Source: UBA1422 sp041859095 (GTDB taxonomy: Bacteria > Bacillota > Clostridia > Peptostreptococcales > Anaerovoracaceae). Taken from it: a stretch of DNA of 16,839 nt. The stretch lies in NCBI GenBank assembly GCA_041859095.1, contig JBHEKY010000032.1:1-16839 (forward strand). Direction: 5' to 3'. The notes beneath the pieces were generated by a model, which saw only the letters and a program-made list of their open reading frames with translations, was not told where the DNA came from and ran no database searches. This document shows, piece by piece, positions 1 through 6,825 of this stretch (position 1 is its first letter; every line of letters starts with the position of its first letter). The translations under genes and the position numbers were made by a program.

Positions 1-38
1 TCTTTTGTTAATCTCCCTATCAATACTACACTGTTCAT
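1..38 (-). CDS. ssb: single-stranded DNA-binding protein, N-terminal fragment
   Basis: Only the first 12 codons are inside the window. Read on the minus strand from the ATG at 38 they give MNSVVLIGRLTK, the usual beginning of bacterial SSB, whose OB fold coats single-stranded DNA during replication and repair. An excellent ribosome binding site (AGGAGGT, about 43-49) sits just upstream and the start is 13 bases past the rpsF stop. The order rpsF-ssb (normally followed by rpsR) is a classic bacterial operon, which supports the call despite the short fragment. Confidence 0.85.
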   Translation of the reverse strand, partial: MNSVVLIGRLTK

Positions 39-51
39 GTCGACCTCCTGT

Positions 52-339
52 TTACTTATCGTCTTTGTTGATAATCAAATGTCTCATGATATCATCAAAG
101 ATCTTTAACTTTCGGTCAAGCTCTTTTGGCAGATCCGGACCGGCCTGGAATCCGATGACGACATAAAAGCCTTCATTCTTTTTACGGATTGGGTAAGCCA
201 GTTTTCTCATGCCCCAGACGTCTACTTTTTCGATGGTGCCTTCTGCTTCAATGATCGCTTTCACATTGTCAATGGCTACAGTTCTTTTCTCATCATCCAA
301 AATAGGGTCTACGATGAACATTACTTCATAATTAATCAT
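52..339 (-). CDS. rpsF: 30S ribosomal protein S6
   Basis: S6 of the small ribosomal subunit, 95 residues, the usual length. The N-terminus MINYEVMFIVDP, the central WGMRKLAYPI and the FYVVIGFQ strand are characteristic of the family; S6 pairs with S18 on the platform of the 30S subunit. The ATG at 339 is preceded by GGGAGGTG at good spacing. The gene is the first of an operon with ssb, 13 bases downstream. A promoter and a roughly 70-base structured leader lie upstream, fitting the autogenous control by S6:S18 known for many rpsF operons. Confidence 0.97.
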   Translation of the reverse strand: MINYEVMFIVDPILDDEKRTVAIDNVKAIIEAEGTIEKVDVWGMRKLAYPIRKKNEGFYVVIGFQAGPDLPKELDRKLKIFDDIMRHLIINKDDK

Positions 340-411
340 ACTTTCACCTCCCTGTGGACTAAATGGCGATGGCTCGTACCATCGCAGGGGTGCACTGCAA
401 ATGCACGTGCC
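340..411 (-). promoter_or_regulatory. rpsF mRNA leader, possible S6:S18 autoregulatory structure
   Basis: The predicted 5' untranslated region folds into two hairpins on the minus strand: arms 402-406/390-394 (GTGCA/TGCAC) and arms 379-385/366-372 (GCGATGG/CCATCGC, perfect 7 bp, 6-base loop). In addition a CCCTG just 5' of the second hairpin can pair with the CAGGG that abuts the Shine-Dalgarno sequence, enclosing the hairpin and partly blocking the ribosome site. That layout resembles known S6:S18-binding leaders, but I could not point to the conserved CCG bulge with certainty, so the function is inferred. Confidence 0.45.
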
Positions 412-416
412 TATTT

Positions 417-444
417 ATTATACATTACTTATATATAATTGCAA
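417..444 (-). promoter_or_regulatory. sigma-A-type promoter of rpsF-ssb
   Basis: On the minus strand, TTGCAA (439-444) and TATAAT (417-422) are separated by 16 bases. The predicted start of transcription is near 410, giving a leader of about 70 bases before rpsF. Confidence 0.75.
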
Positions 445-460
445 GGGGTTTTTTGCTTGA

Positions 461-490
461 AAAAGGATTCCATGCTGCCATGGAATCCTT
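461..490 (-). terminator. Rho-independent terminator of the nucleotidyltransferase gene
   Basis: A perfect 12-bp stem (463-474 with 479-490) closes a four-base loop and is followed on the minus strand by a T run from 464 downward. It sits 15 bases after the stop codon of the gene ending at 506 and separates it from the rpsF promoter. Confidence 0.9.
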
Positions 491-505
491 GCACACGACT
501 TATGC

Positions 506-1426
506 TTATTCCCACAGATTATGTGGGTACAGGCCTTTGTCCTTGAGGGATTGCAAGGCTGCAGCCACAATGGGTTTGTCTTCTTTGTAGGTCATGCCAT
601 ACCATTTGTCCGGCGTGGGCAACACCTTGACGGTGACTTTGCCCTCCCGAATCAGATGACCGGTGATGGTGGGAATCAAATACTCCGCTTTTAGAGGATT
701 ATCCTTGAGAGCGCTTTCCAAAAAAGTCGGGAAGCCTGCTTCCAGGGCCTCCATCATCGATGGCGTGTATCCCCAGAAATTCATGGAAACCGGTGTATCT
801 TCCGGCATGGAATGCCAGGTTTCTCCGTCGTCTTCCGAATAGCAAATTTCACCTTCCACCCGCATGATTCGGGTTCGCTCTACAATGTGCCGCAGATAGC
901 CATCCTTGGAAACGTCGCAGATTCCACGGGCTACATGGCCGGCGTCGCTGATGGTATTCTTTAGTTGATATCCCATCATACAATAATCGGACCAACCCAC
1001 TTCCCGCTCACCGGACAATATATCATAAACCGCCTGGAATCCATAAGGTCCATAATAGTCGTCCGCATTGATGACGGCAAAGGCTCCCGGTACCAAATCT
1101 TTGCAGCATAAAATTGCATGTCCAGTTCCCCAGGGTTTTTCCCGACCTTTCGGCACATTAAATCCGTCAGGCAAATCGTCAAGCCGTTGGATGGCGTAGG
1201 CGGTTTCCATGTGCTTGCCAACACGCTCATCCATATGTTTGCGGAAGTCTTTTTCCATTTCTTCTTTGATTACAAAAACGACCCGTTTAAATCCGGCCAT
1301 CATGGCATCATACAAGGAAAAATCCATAATGATTTCGCCTTGATCTGTCACCGCGTCAATTTGCTTCATGCCACCATAGCGCGAGCCCATGCCGGCAGCC
1401 ATGATGATTAATGTTGGTTCTTTCAT
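506..1426 (-). CDS. sugar-phosphate nucleotidyltransferase family protein
   Basis: A 306-residue cytoplasmic NTP-transferase-fold enzyme. The N-terminal signature loop is present: A10-A11-G12-x-G14-x-R16 followed by K21, which bind the nucleotide, and an acidic pair D122-D123 in AVINADDYYG is placed like the metal-binding aspartates. Family members join a sugar 1-phosphate to a nucleoside triphosphate; the exact sugar cannot be read here. The length and an HIV/IPTITGHLI-type C-terminal half match a Firmicute subgroup often annotated simply as nucleotidyltransferase. The ATG at 1426 follows AGAAGGG. It appears monocistronic: a terminator follows and the upstream gene is divergent. Confidence 0.8.
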   Translation of the reverse strand: MKEPTLIIMAAGMGSRYGGMKQIDAVTDQGEIIMDFSLYDAMMAGFKRVVFVIKEEMEKDFRKHMDERVGKHMETAYAIQRLDDLPDGFNVPKGREKPWGTGHAILCCKDLVPGAFAVINADDYYGPYGFQAVYDILSGEREVGWSDYCMMGYQLKNTISDAGHVARGICDVSKDGYLRHIVERTRIMRVEGEICYSEDDGETWHSMPEDTPVSMNFWGYTPSMMEALEAGFPTFLESALKDNPLKAEYLIPTITGHLIREGKVTVKVLPTPDKWYGMTYKEDKPIVAAALQSLKDKGLYPHNLWE

Positions 1427-1506
1427 AAATATCCCTTCTTTCTATCCGTTCCCCTTTTCTTTTGGTCAATTTTATAATAATTTCCCGTGAAGCACAATGG
1501 TTTTGA

Positions 1507-1515
1507 TGATATAAT
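1507..1515 (+). promoter_or_regulatory. extended -10 promoter for the AroK-like/YdbS/YdbT operon
   Basis: TGATATAAT matches the extended -10 consensus (TGn then TATAAT, 1510-1515); the -35 position (about 1487-1492) is poor. The -10 box ends seven bases before the ATG at 1523, so transcription would start at or next to the first base of the start codon. No Shine-Dalgarno sequence is visible before that ATG. Confidence 0.5.
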
Positions 1516-1522
1516 CGACTGT

Positions 1523-2032
1523 ATGAAAAAGAACATTATTTTTATCACCGGCTTCATCGGAAGCGACCGAGCCGGTCTTGCCCGCCGATTGGCGGATGAA
1601 AACGGAATGGAATTTGTGGACCTGGACCAGGCAATCGAAGAAAAAGACGGACGAAGCGTCCGCCGCATTGCCATGTCCATGGGGGAACATGAAGTCCGCA
1701 ACAAAGAATACGAAGCACTAAAAGGTCTGTTGGAACACGAAGAATCGTCTCCTCGAGACGGGGCATCAATCGAACCAGGTCTGGTGGTTGCCTGCAGCGA
1801 CGGCATCATCCTGGATGATGAGTGTCTCACTTTGCTTGCTCAAGGCCAGGTGGTGATTGCCGATGAAGCGCTAGCCCCAGAGCAGCTTTGGGATCAAGCC
1901 AAGGCGGACCCCAACCCCGCTTACGCCTTTTTATCAGCTTTTTTGTCGTCTGAAGACGAGGCTGCCCAGTATCAAAGGTATTTGGCGTTATATCATGCCA
2001 GAATGCCCATTTATAGGAGGATATCTATATGA
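1523..2032 (+). CDS. shikimate-kinase-like protein with degenerate P-loop (probable pseudoenzyme)
   Basis: A 169-residue protein with the overall plan of shikimate kinase: beta-1 IIFITGFIG, FVDLD (residues 31-35), GRSVRRIAMSMGEHEVR (43-59), VVACSDG (88-94) and a C-terminal HARMPIY (158-164). The ATP site is broken: the Walker A position reads G10-F-I-G-S-D-R-A, so the third glycine, the lysine and the Ser/Thr are all replaced; the GGG of the substrate site is S-D-G (92-94) and the lid Arg-Pro motif is absent. Residues equivalent to shikimate-contacting D33/D35, R59 and R160 remain. The 1523 ATG fits the family length; a GTG at 1487 would add 12 residues without a ribosome site. It overlaps the next gene by ATGA. 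Activity as a kinase is unlikely; a binding or structural role is inference. Confidence 0.7.
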   Translation: MKKNIIFITGFIGSDRAGLARRLADENGMEFVDLDQAIEEKDGRSVRRIAMSMGEHEVRNKEYEALKGLLEHEESSPRDGASIEPGLVVACSDGIILDDECLTLLAQGQVVIADEALAPEQLWDQAKADPNPAYAFLSAFLSSEDEAAQYQRYLALYHARMPIYRRISI

Positions 2033-2562
2033 ACTACGAAAAGCCGGATCCAAAAGCCATCACCGGCTGGCGCATCGGCCGTCTCATTGGCCTTTTGATT
2101 TTTTTAATTTTGGGGATAGCCGCAAGTGTTGTTGTTACCATCGTGGATGAGTTATCGCCCGCTGCTCTTTGGATCTATCTGATCAGTGGAGGCATTGTGC
2201 TGCTCAATCTGCTTGGATTGCTGATTCTTCCTGGCATCGAGTATCGTCAATGGAAGTACCTGATTACCAATGAAAAGGTGGAAATCGTCCACGGTATCTT
2301 TTTTGTGACAACCAGCATTGTGCCCATTGTACGCATCCAGCATATCACCGTGGGGCAGGGTCCCATTTACCGAAAGCTGGGGCTCCATAAGGTCACCATC
2401 GCATTGGCCAGTGGTACCTTCGAAATCGTTGGGCTTCGCGAAGAACGCGCCATGGAAATCAGCGAGACCTTGCGTGCCAGATTGTACACCCGACTTGATT
2501 CGCAAGTAGCTTCAGAAGCGGATAGACAGGCTGCACAGGAAGCCGGGGAGGTGTCCGCATGA
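2029..2562 (+). CDS. ydbS: YdbS-like PH-domain (bPH2) membrane protein
   Basis: A 177-residue membrane protein with two N-terminal transmembrane helices (about 19-39 and 45-68) followed by a bacterial PH-like domain of the DUF304/bPH2 type (about 70-155). Its core, YLITNEKVEIVHGIFFVTTSIVPIVRIQHI, is the family hallmark, and GPIYRKLGLHKVTIALA follows as expected. The C-terminal tail is polar and alanine/glutamate rich. The ATG overlaps the upstream stop (ATGA) and has a strong GGAGG. The next gene overlaps in the same way, which indicates translational coupling. In Bacillus the ydbST pair belongs to a cell-envelope stress regulon linked to bacteriocin resistance; the same role here is inference from homology and gene order. 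Confidence 0.85.
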   Translation: MNYEKPDPKAITGWRIGRLIGLLIFLILGIAASVVVTIVDELSPAALWIYLISGGIVLLNLLGLLILPGIEYRQWKYLITNEKVEIVHGIFFVTTSIVPIVRIQHITVGQGPIYRKLGLHKVTIALASGTFEIVGLREERAMEISETLRARLYTRLDSQVASEADRQAAQEAGEVSA

Positions 2563-4076
2563 TCCGATTCGGACCCAAGCGCAGTCACCCGCTGATTATT
2601 GTCAATAATTTTTTCAAGAGTTTCGGGCTTTTGATTGCCTTGTTGGCCTTTTGCATTTTCATAGGCGACTTCAGCATGCTATACGACAATCTTGCCTTGC
2701 CGGCAATCGTACTAATTGGGCCAATCACCCGATTGTTCAGTTTTTTGTTTACCCGATACACCATTGATGACGAAAAACTTTTTATCGAGAAAGGTCTGCT
2801 GAACCGTCAAAAGATCGAACTACCCTTGAACACCATCACCAGCGTGGACTTTTCCCAAAGCCTTATTTTCCAGGCAACCGGCGTCTATATGGTCAGTGTA
2901 GAAAACTCTGCCAGCCTTCAAGGTAATCAAGCAAAAGTCCAGTTTGCGCTGAAGTCTGCTTCCGCTTTGGAAGCCAAGGCATATCTTTTGGGGAAACAAA
3001 CCGAAGGACAATCTCAAATGGATGAAGACGGCTTGCCTATTGGCGATGGTCAGCATAACAACCAAACCATTTTGTCCCGCCGGGCTGCTTCTTTTGGTGA
3101 GATACTGCTTTTAGGTCTGCTGCAGGCCAAGGCCCTGGTGATATTCCAACTCCTATCCGTTGGCGCAGTCGTCATCACCTTTGGCTCCCAGCTATTCCTA
3201 AAGAAAAGCATCGACGGAGATCAATATCTGTTGGATTGGTTTTTAAATCTGAAGGGTCTTCAGGTCATCCTCATCGCCGTAGTGGTGCTTTATGTCGCCG
3301 GCATCATTGTCAGTCTGGTCATGTCCAGCCTGAAATATTTTGGCTTCTGCGTCACCAATCGCTCCGACTCCATCTACGTGGAATACGGCCTTCTGACCCG
3401 CAAAACCCTCACTATTATGAAAAATAAAATTAGCGGGGTAAATTACAAACAACCTTTCCTGATGAAGCCTTTCAACATGGGGGTCCTTTATGTATTCGTT
3501 GCAGGATTCAGTTTGGAAGAGGACAATGCCCCAAAAGACGCCATGCTTTTCCCACTGCTTCGCCGCAGTGAGATTCAGCCTTTCTTAGAAAAACACATTC
3601 CGGGCATCACCGTACAGCCGGAATTTCACACCCCCGAGAAAAAGGCAGTGCCCTACTTCTTCATCTGCCCTCGGTTTGTCTTTTCTGTTTTGTTCCTGGC
3701 CGCATGTATCGCCATTGGTTATTTCCAGGGCGCACCGGCTGCCCCGATTATCGCATTTAGTGAATATTTGTGGATGGTGGGCTTGGCAGTGCTTCTGTTT
3801 ACCATCTGCTCCGTGATATTGGAATACCGGCACACGGGCATCTACAGCGGAGACGAAAACGTTTCCCTGACCTACGGCGGATATACCAAAAACGAAGTCA
3901 CCCTGCTGACAGCCAAAGTGGAATCCATACGTGAGAACAGCTCCCTTTCCAAGAAGCGCAAGAACATCACCAATGTGCTGGTGAGCATCATGGCTGCACC
4001 AACCTATGCCAACCATAAAGTACGAAACGTCAGCCTGGGGGATTTTCGGTTGATGGAAAGTATATTGAAATACTAA
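2559..4076 (+). CDS. ydbT: YdbT-like membrane protein with three PH-like (bPH2) domains
   Basis: A 505-residue partner of YdbS with a repeated layout: paired transmembrane helices followed by a bPH2 domain, three times. The first domain lies around residues 65-150 (YTIDDEKLFIEKGLLNRQKIELPLNTITSVD), the second around 255-345 (FCVTNRSDSIYVEYGLLTRKTLTIMKNKISGV) and the third around 415-505 (YSGDENVSLTYGGYTKNEVTLLTAKVESI). Hydrophobic segments sit near 20-60, 180-255 and 365-410. The length agrees with the YdbT family. The start overlaps ydbS by four bases and is preceded by GGGGAGG. The pair probably forms one membrane complex; its ligand is not known from sequence. A strong terminator follows the stop. 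Confidence 0.85.
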   Translation: MIRFGPKRSHPLIIVNNFFKSFGLLIALLAFCIFIGDFSMLYDNLALPAIVLIGPITRLFSFLFTRYTIDDEKLFIEKGLLNRQKIELPLNTITSVDFSQSLIFQATGVYMVSVENSASLQGNQAKVQFALKSASALEAKAYLLGKQTEGQSQMDEDGLPIGDGQHNNQTILSRRAASFGEILLLGLLQAKALVIFQLLSVGAVVITFGSQLFLKKSIDGDQYLLDWFLNLKGLQVILIAVVVLYVAGIIVSLVMSSLKYFGFCVTNRSDSIYVEYGLLTRKTLTIMKNKISGVNYKQPFLMKPFNMGVLYVFVAGFSLEEDNAPKDAMLFPLLRRSEIQPFLEKHIPGITVQPEFHTPEKKAVPYFFICPRFVFSVLFLAACIAIGYFQGAPAAPIIAFSEYLWMVGLAVLLFTICSVILEYRHTGIYSGDENVSLTYGGYTKNEVTLLTAKVESIRENSSLSKKRKNITNVLVSIMAAPTYANHKVRNVSLGDFRLMESILKY

Positions 4077-4094
4077 ATTGAAATATTAAACAGA

Positions 4095-4120
4095 AAAAGA
4101 GGCTTTTCGCCTCTTTTGTT
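4095..4120. terminator. bidirectional Rho-independent terminator
   Basis: A 9-bp stem (AAAAGAGGC 4095-4103 with GCCTCTTTT 4109-4117) with a five-base loop. It ends in a T-rich run on the plus strand and in TCTGTTT on the minus strand, so it can serve both convergent units: the ydbST operon and the membrane/DUF2089 cassette ending at 4214. Between 4121 and 4213 I see nothing else. Confidence 0.85.
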
Positions 4121-4213
4121 ATCTATGCATATGAAATCGCAATACCTAACATTTTTTACCTCTCGTCCACCAAGCGATATCTGATTTCATTAACCATCCC
4201 GTAATTGCTTCCA

Positions 4214-4855
4214 TCACTCTCTATCATCTAGGGATTGAATGTCCACTTTTGCTATGGCCTTGGCCCTGATTTTCTTGCGGTTCACAAAGCGGGGTAACAT
4301 GCCGGCAAAAAGAATTAGAACAAATGGAATGCCAAATACAAATGCTAAGGCTTTATGTATATTTCCTCCGATTGACAGTCCCATAAAAGTCACCCCCTTG
4401 GTGACCATTTCTTCATCCCAAGATATTCCATCGAGGCGAAGGCCGTTCAACATGTTTTGTATATATTTGTCGTATGTAAGATTAATACTATTAATCTCGT
4501 CCTCGGGTTTATTATTATGATAATAAAGATGCAATTCATCAACAAGGACTTTGTCTTTGTTGTAAATCATAAGATTTGAGAAAACCTTAACTAGTGTTCC
4601 GTCCTTTGGTTCCTGAATTATGATTTTCAAGATATTCTCGTGGCCATCAACTCCCTCAATTTCCCTTACCTCAAAGTTATTAGTAGCCTGATTCGCAATC
4701 ACGGTAAAAACCAAGAAAGTCGTTAGGATGAGTGCAGGTATAATAAGCCCCAGCCATTTCCGCTCTTTTACAGACAGCTTATATTGTACAACGAATAGAA
4801 TCCCTACGGTTATTAACAACGCAGGTAACGCCAGTATCCATCCCAAATCTGCCAT
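4214..4855 (-). CDS. unknown membrane protein A of the DUF2089 cassette
   Basis: A 213-residue protein of no family I recognise. Two transmembrane helices (about 5-25 and 34-54) are joined by a short basic loop (KLSVKERK), followed by a polar, probably extracytoplasmic domain of about 110 residues (55-166), a third helix (168-187) and a basic C-terminal tail (FVNRKKIRAKAIAK). The positive-inside rule predicts N-terminus out, loop and tail in. This plan is the same as in the gene at 5161-5841, and both begin MAD, although the soluble domains do not look alike by eye. It is the last gene of a tight unit, three bases after the DUF2089 stop, so it is very likely co-transcribed and coupled. The start codon follows a G-rich site lying inside the end of the upstream gene. 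Confidence 0.75.
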   Translation of the reverse strand: MADLGWILALPALLITVGILFVVQYKLSVKERKWLGLIIPALILTTFLVFTVIANQATNNFEVREIEGVDGHENILKIIIQEPKDGTLVKVFSNLMIYNKDKVLVDELHLYYHNNKPEDEINSINLTYDKYIQNMLNGLRLDGISWDEEMVTKGVTFMGLSIGGNIHKALAFVFGIPFVLILFAGMLPRFVNRKKIRAKAIAKVDIQSLDDRE

Positions 4856-4858
4856 TCG

Positions 4859-5152
4859 CTATTCCCCCCTTTTTTTGTATTCTTGTATAAGCATCTTTGC
4901 GGTATCAAAATCAATTTTTTCTTTCAATGCCAGTCGTTTAACAAGCGCAACATATGGATCAGCCTCATTGCTTTCGTTCATCTGGATATTCTGTATAAGC
5001 CTATCCAGGCGAAGTCTTACTGTCGGATATGTCACTTTATATTGCCCAGCCATCTCTTTTAGTGAGCCGGAGGCAAGGATAAAATTCTTGATGAAAGTGA
5101 TGTCTTCTTCCTCAAGATCTACCATCCAGGTAGGTACGATGTTAATTCCCAT
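4859..5152 (-). CDS. DUF2089-family helix-turn-helix regulator
   Basis: A 97-residue cytoplasmic protein. The N-terminal half carries LEEEDITFIKNFILASG (12-28) and then a helix-turn-helix (about 30-53: SLKEMAGQYKVTYPTVRLRLDRLI) typical of DUF2089 proteins, which resemble sigma-region-4/LuxR-like DNA-binding units. The C-terminal part (about 63-95) is a predicted helical hairpin, RLALKEKIDFDTAKMLIQEY, of the kind found in short protein-protein interaction modules. AGGAGG overlaps the stop codon of the upstream membrane gene and gives an unambiguous ATG at 5152. Lying between two membrane proteins, it is probably their regulator or cytoplasmic partner; DNA binding is inferred from the fold, and the target could be the cassette's own promoter. 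Confidence 0.75.
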   Translation of the reverse strand: MGINIVPTWMVDLEEEDITFIKNFILASGSLKEMAGQYKVTYPTVRLRLDRLIQNIQMNESNEADPYVALVKRLALKEKIDFDTAKMLIQEYKKRGE

Positions 5153-5160
5153 ATTTCCTC

Positions 5161-5841
5161 CTACAAATCATTGATTTCAGTATACCTTGAGTTGATGCGA
5201 TTCCTCTTCCTGTTCTGTAGAATCTGCACTATAAAGTAAATTGCCAGGAATAGGGTCACGGTGTTCCATTGCATAATAGTAATTCTAACTGCCTCCCATG
5301 AGAAGATCTCATTATGTTTTGTCATCTTTGTATCGATAATAGATTGAAGCTCCAGCTCAGACAGGGAATTTCCAGTTAAGAATCCCGTGCCTGGCAAATC
5401 TCCGACAGCTTCGTGAATTGGTTTCGCATATGCCATCGCCTCACTAGAACCGATCAGGGTCCCCTTATCATCGAAAGTCAGCGGAATATATCGATTGCCT
5501 TTCTTATCTGAAATAATTAGTGGGCCAAATCCATATATCTCGTTGGTCTTTCTATCTTGAGCAATCTGAATATCCGCACCTGTAACTCCTTTCTCTTCAA
5601 CATATACAACCCATGTTGAAAGGCCACCTACTGAAGTGCTCGTTGTTTTGACAAAAAGAAAACTTGATCCGGTTATCAGAATGCAAACTCCTATTAGGAG
5701 TATAGCTCCTGTGCTTATTTTGCCCCGTTTGACCAGTCTCCGAAGAAGCCACATAATAAGCGCGATGACGGCAACTGCCGGTACCAGATAAGTTAAAGTT
5801 AATATCAGCATAAATATGATGCCTGGTAAAATGTCTGCCAT
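5161..5841 (-). CDS. unknown membrane protein B of the DUF2089 cassette
   Basis: A 226-residue membrane protein without a recognisable family. Topology: helix 1 (about 5-33), basic loop RRLVKRGK, helix 2 (43-64), a polar domain probably outside the membrane (65-185), helix 3 (186-208) and a basic tail RKRNRINSRY. This mirrors membrane protein A. I prefer the ATG at 5841 because GGGGGATC lies seven bases before it; an ATG at 5862 would add MGMGDQP but has no ribosome site. The first gene of the cassette, it stands about 40 bases after the predicted transcription start, and its stop codon is embedded in the ribosome site of the DUF2089 gene. Confidence 0.75.
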   Translation of the reverse strand: MADILPGIIFMLILTLTYLVPAVAVIALIMWLLRRLVKRGKISTGAILLIGVCILITGSSFLFVKTTSTSVGGLSTWVVYVEEKGVTGADIQIAQDRKTNEIYGFGPLIISDKKGNRYIPLTFDDKGTLIGSSEAMAYAKPIHEAVGDLPGTGFLTGNSLSELELQSIIDTKMTKHNEIFSWEAVRITIMQWNTVTLFLAIYFIVQILQNRKRNRINSRYTEINDL

Positions 5842-5862
5842 TGGTTGATCCCCCATACCCAT

Positions 5863-5969
5863 ATCACAGCATTACTTTAATAATATTATGATATTCTTTA
5901 ATTTTATTTATGTCAATAAGAAATATTATGTTTAATTATTAATGCAACAGCTACCCAATATGCTGTGAT
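5863..5969. repeat. 10-bp inverted repeat bracketing the cassette promoter
   Basis: ATCACAGCAT at 5863-5872 and its exact complement ATGCTGTGAT at 5960-5969 lie either side of the promoter, one in the leader and one about 45 bases upstream of the -35 box. The placement suits a pair of operators that could be bridged by a dimeric regulator, for instance the DUF2089 protein. No binding evidence exists in the sequence itself. Confidence 0.45.
5888..5916 (-). promoter_or_regulatory. near-consensus sigma-A promoter of the DUF2089 cassette
   Basis: On the minus strand TTGACA (5911-5916) and TATCAT (5888-5893) are spaced by exactly 17 bases in AT-rich surroundings. Only one base of the twelve departs from consensus. 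Predicted transcription start is near 5881. Confidence 0.85.
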
Positions 5970-6073
5970 CTCAAGGTATGTCATCATGTTATTATTATTT
6001 CTAGCCTAAGCCGAGATTTGTTTCGCACGTTTGGGCAGTCCATATTTGGCAAATTGTTTTGATATATCCGTAC
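5970..6073. other. intergenic stretch without recognised content
   Basis: Together with the promoter region on one side and a terminator on the other this makes a gene-free interval of about 300 bases (5863-6165). In 5970-6073 I see no convincing ORF with a ribosome site, no RNA gene and no repeat. Confidence 0.5.
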
Positions 6074-6103
6074 AAAGAAGCCACCAACAATGGTGGCGGC
6101 TTT
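6074..6103 (-). terminator. terminator downstream of the PAP2 gene
   Basis: GCCACC (6080-6085) pairs with GGTGGC (6092-6097) around a six-base loop; a 2x2 internal loop then leads to a further four pairs (AAAG with CTTT). On the minus strand it is followed by TTCTTTG. It lies some 60 bases past the PAP2 stop and probably ends the long minus-strand peptide operon. Confidence 0.6.
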
Positions 6104-6165
6104 AACATATGTTATTTGCTTTAGATATGTCATAAACGATTCATAAGGTTTACAGTATAATTCCC

Positions 6166-6810
6166 TTATTCTATAAACCCTTTCTTTTCAAGTACGAATT
6201 TGCTTGCCAGCAGATACACCGCCGTTGCCACGAAAATACCAACCATCCAGCCTGCCAGAACATCCGTGGGATAGTGAACGCCCAGGTATATTCTACTGGG
6301 GCCGATAAGGGCAATCAGCAGTATTAACACCACCGAAAAGGCGTTGGCCTTTTTTCGATCTGCCATCCGGGTTTGCACCAAGAACAGCAGCAAGCCGTAA
6401 AACGCCATACTTGTTACCGAATGCCCACTTGGGAAAGCGTACCCTCCCTGTTGAATCAAGGGGATGACATCGTCAGGACGAACCCTGGCAAAGACCAGTT
6501 TGAGGATTCTGTTCAGTATGGAGTCTGTAATAGCTACCGCAGATCCCAGCACCCCAAAGGGGATTCGGGTTTTGTCATAGGCAAGCAAGAGCAGACAAAC
6601 AACCACAATGGATTGCCAGTTGCCAAGATAGGTAATGCCTTCCATCAAGGTATTCAACCAATTGGCACGAAGGCCATAGATAAAGTTCCGTATGGGGTCG
6701 TCAAATCCTGCGGCATTGCCGGTCATCACGAAATAGGCGATCATGCAAAATACCAGCAGAGATCCGGCTAACATACCAAAACCGATTTGTGTTTTCTTCG
6801 ATAGGTTCAA
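6166..6810 (-). CDS. PAP2-family membrane phosphatase
   Basis: A 214-residue integral membrane protein of the PAP2/phosphatidic acid phosphatase superfamily with about six helices. All three catalytic motifs are intact: K104-x6-R111-P112 (KLVFARVRP), P127-S-G-H130 and S172-R173-x5-H179-x3-D183 (SRIYLGVHYPTD). H130 would be the acid/base residue and H179 the nucleophile. Likely substrates are undecaprenyl pyrophosphate or phosphatidate-type lipids on the outer membrane face; which one cannot be read. The start codon is TTG at 6810 with AAGGAG six bases before it. It follows the P1 peptidase gene by 15 bases and is the last gene of that unit, though its function does not obviously match peptide use. 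Confidence 0.9.
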   Translation of the reverse strand: MNLSKKTQIGFGMLAGSLLVFCMIAYFVMTGNAAGFDDPIRNFIYGLRANWLNTLMEGITYLGNWQSIVVVCLLLLAYDKTRIPFGVLGSAVAITDSILNRILKLVFARVRPDDVIPLIQQGGYAFPSGHSVTSMAFYGLLLFLVQTRMADRKKANAFSVVLILLIALIGPSRIYLGVHYPTDVLAGWMVGIFVATAVYLLASKFVLEKKGFIE

Positions 6811-6825
6811 AATATGCTCCTTATT

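Noticed and set aside
1423..1830. Minus-strand frames of 71-135 codons opposite the AroK-like gene.
   Set aside because: Serine/arginine-rich antisense translations; the plus-strand frame has clear family similarity and is coupled to ydbS.
4121..4213. Possible small gene between the bidirectional terminator and membrane protein A.
   Set aside because: No start codon with a ribosome site on either strand.
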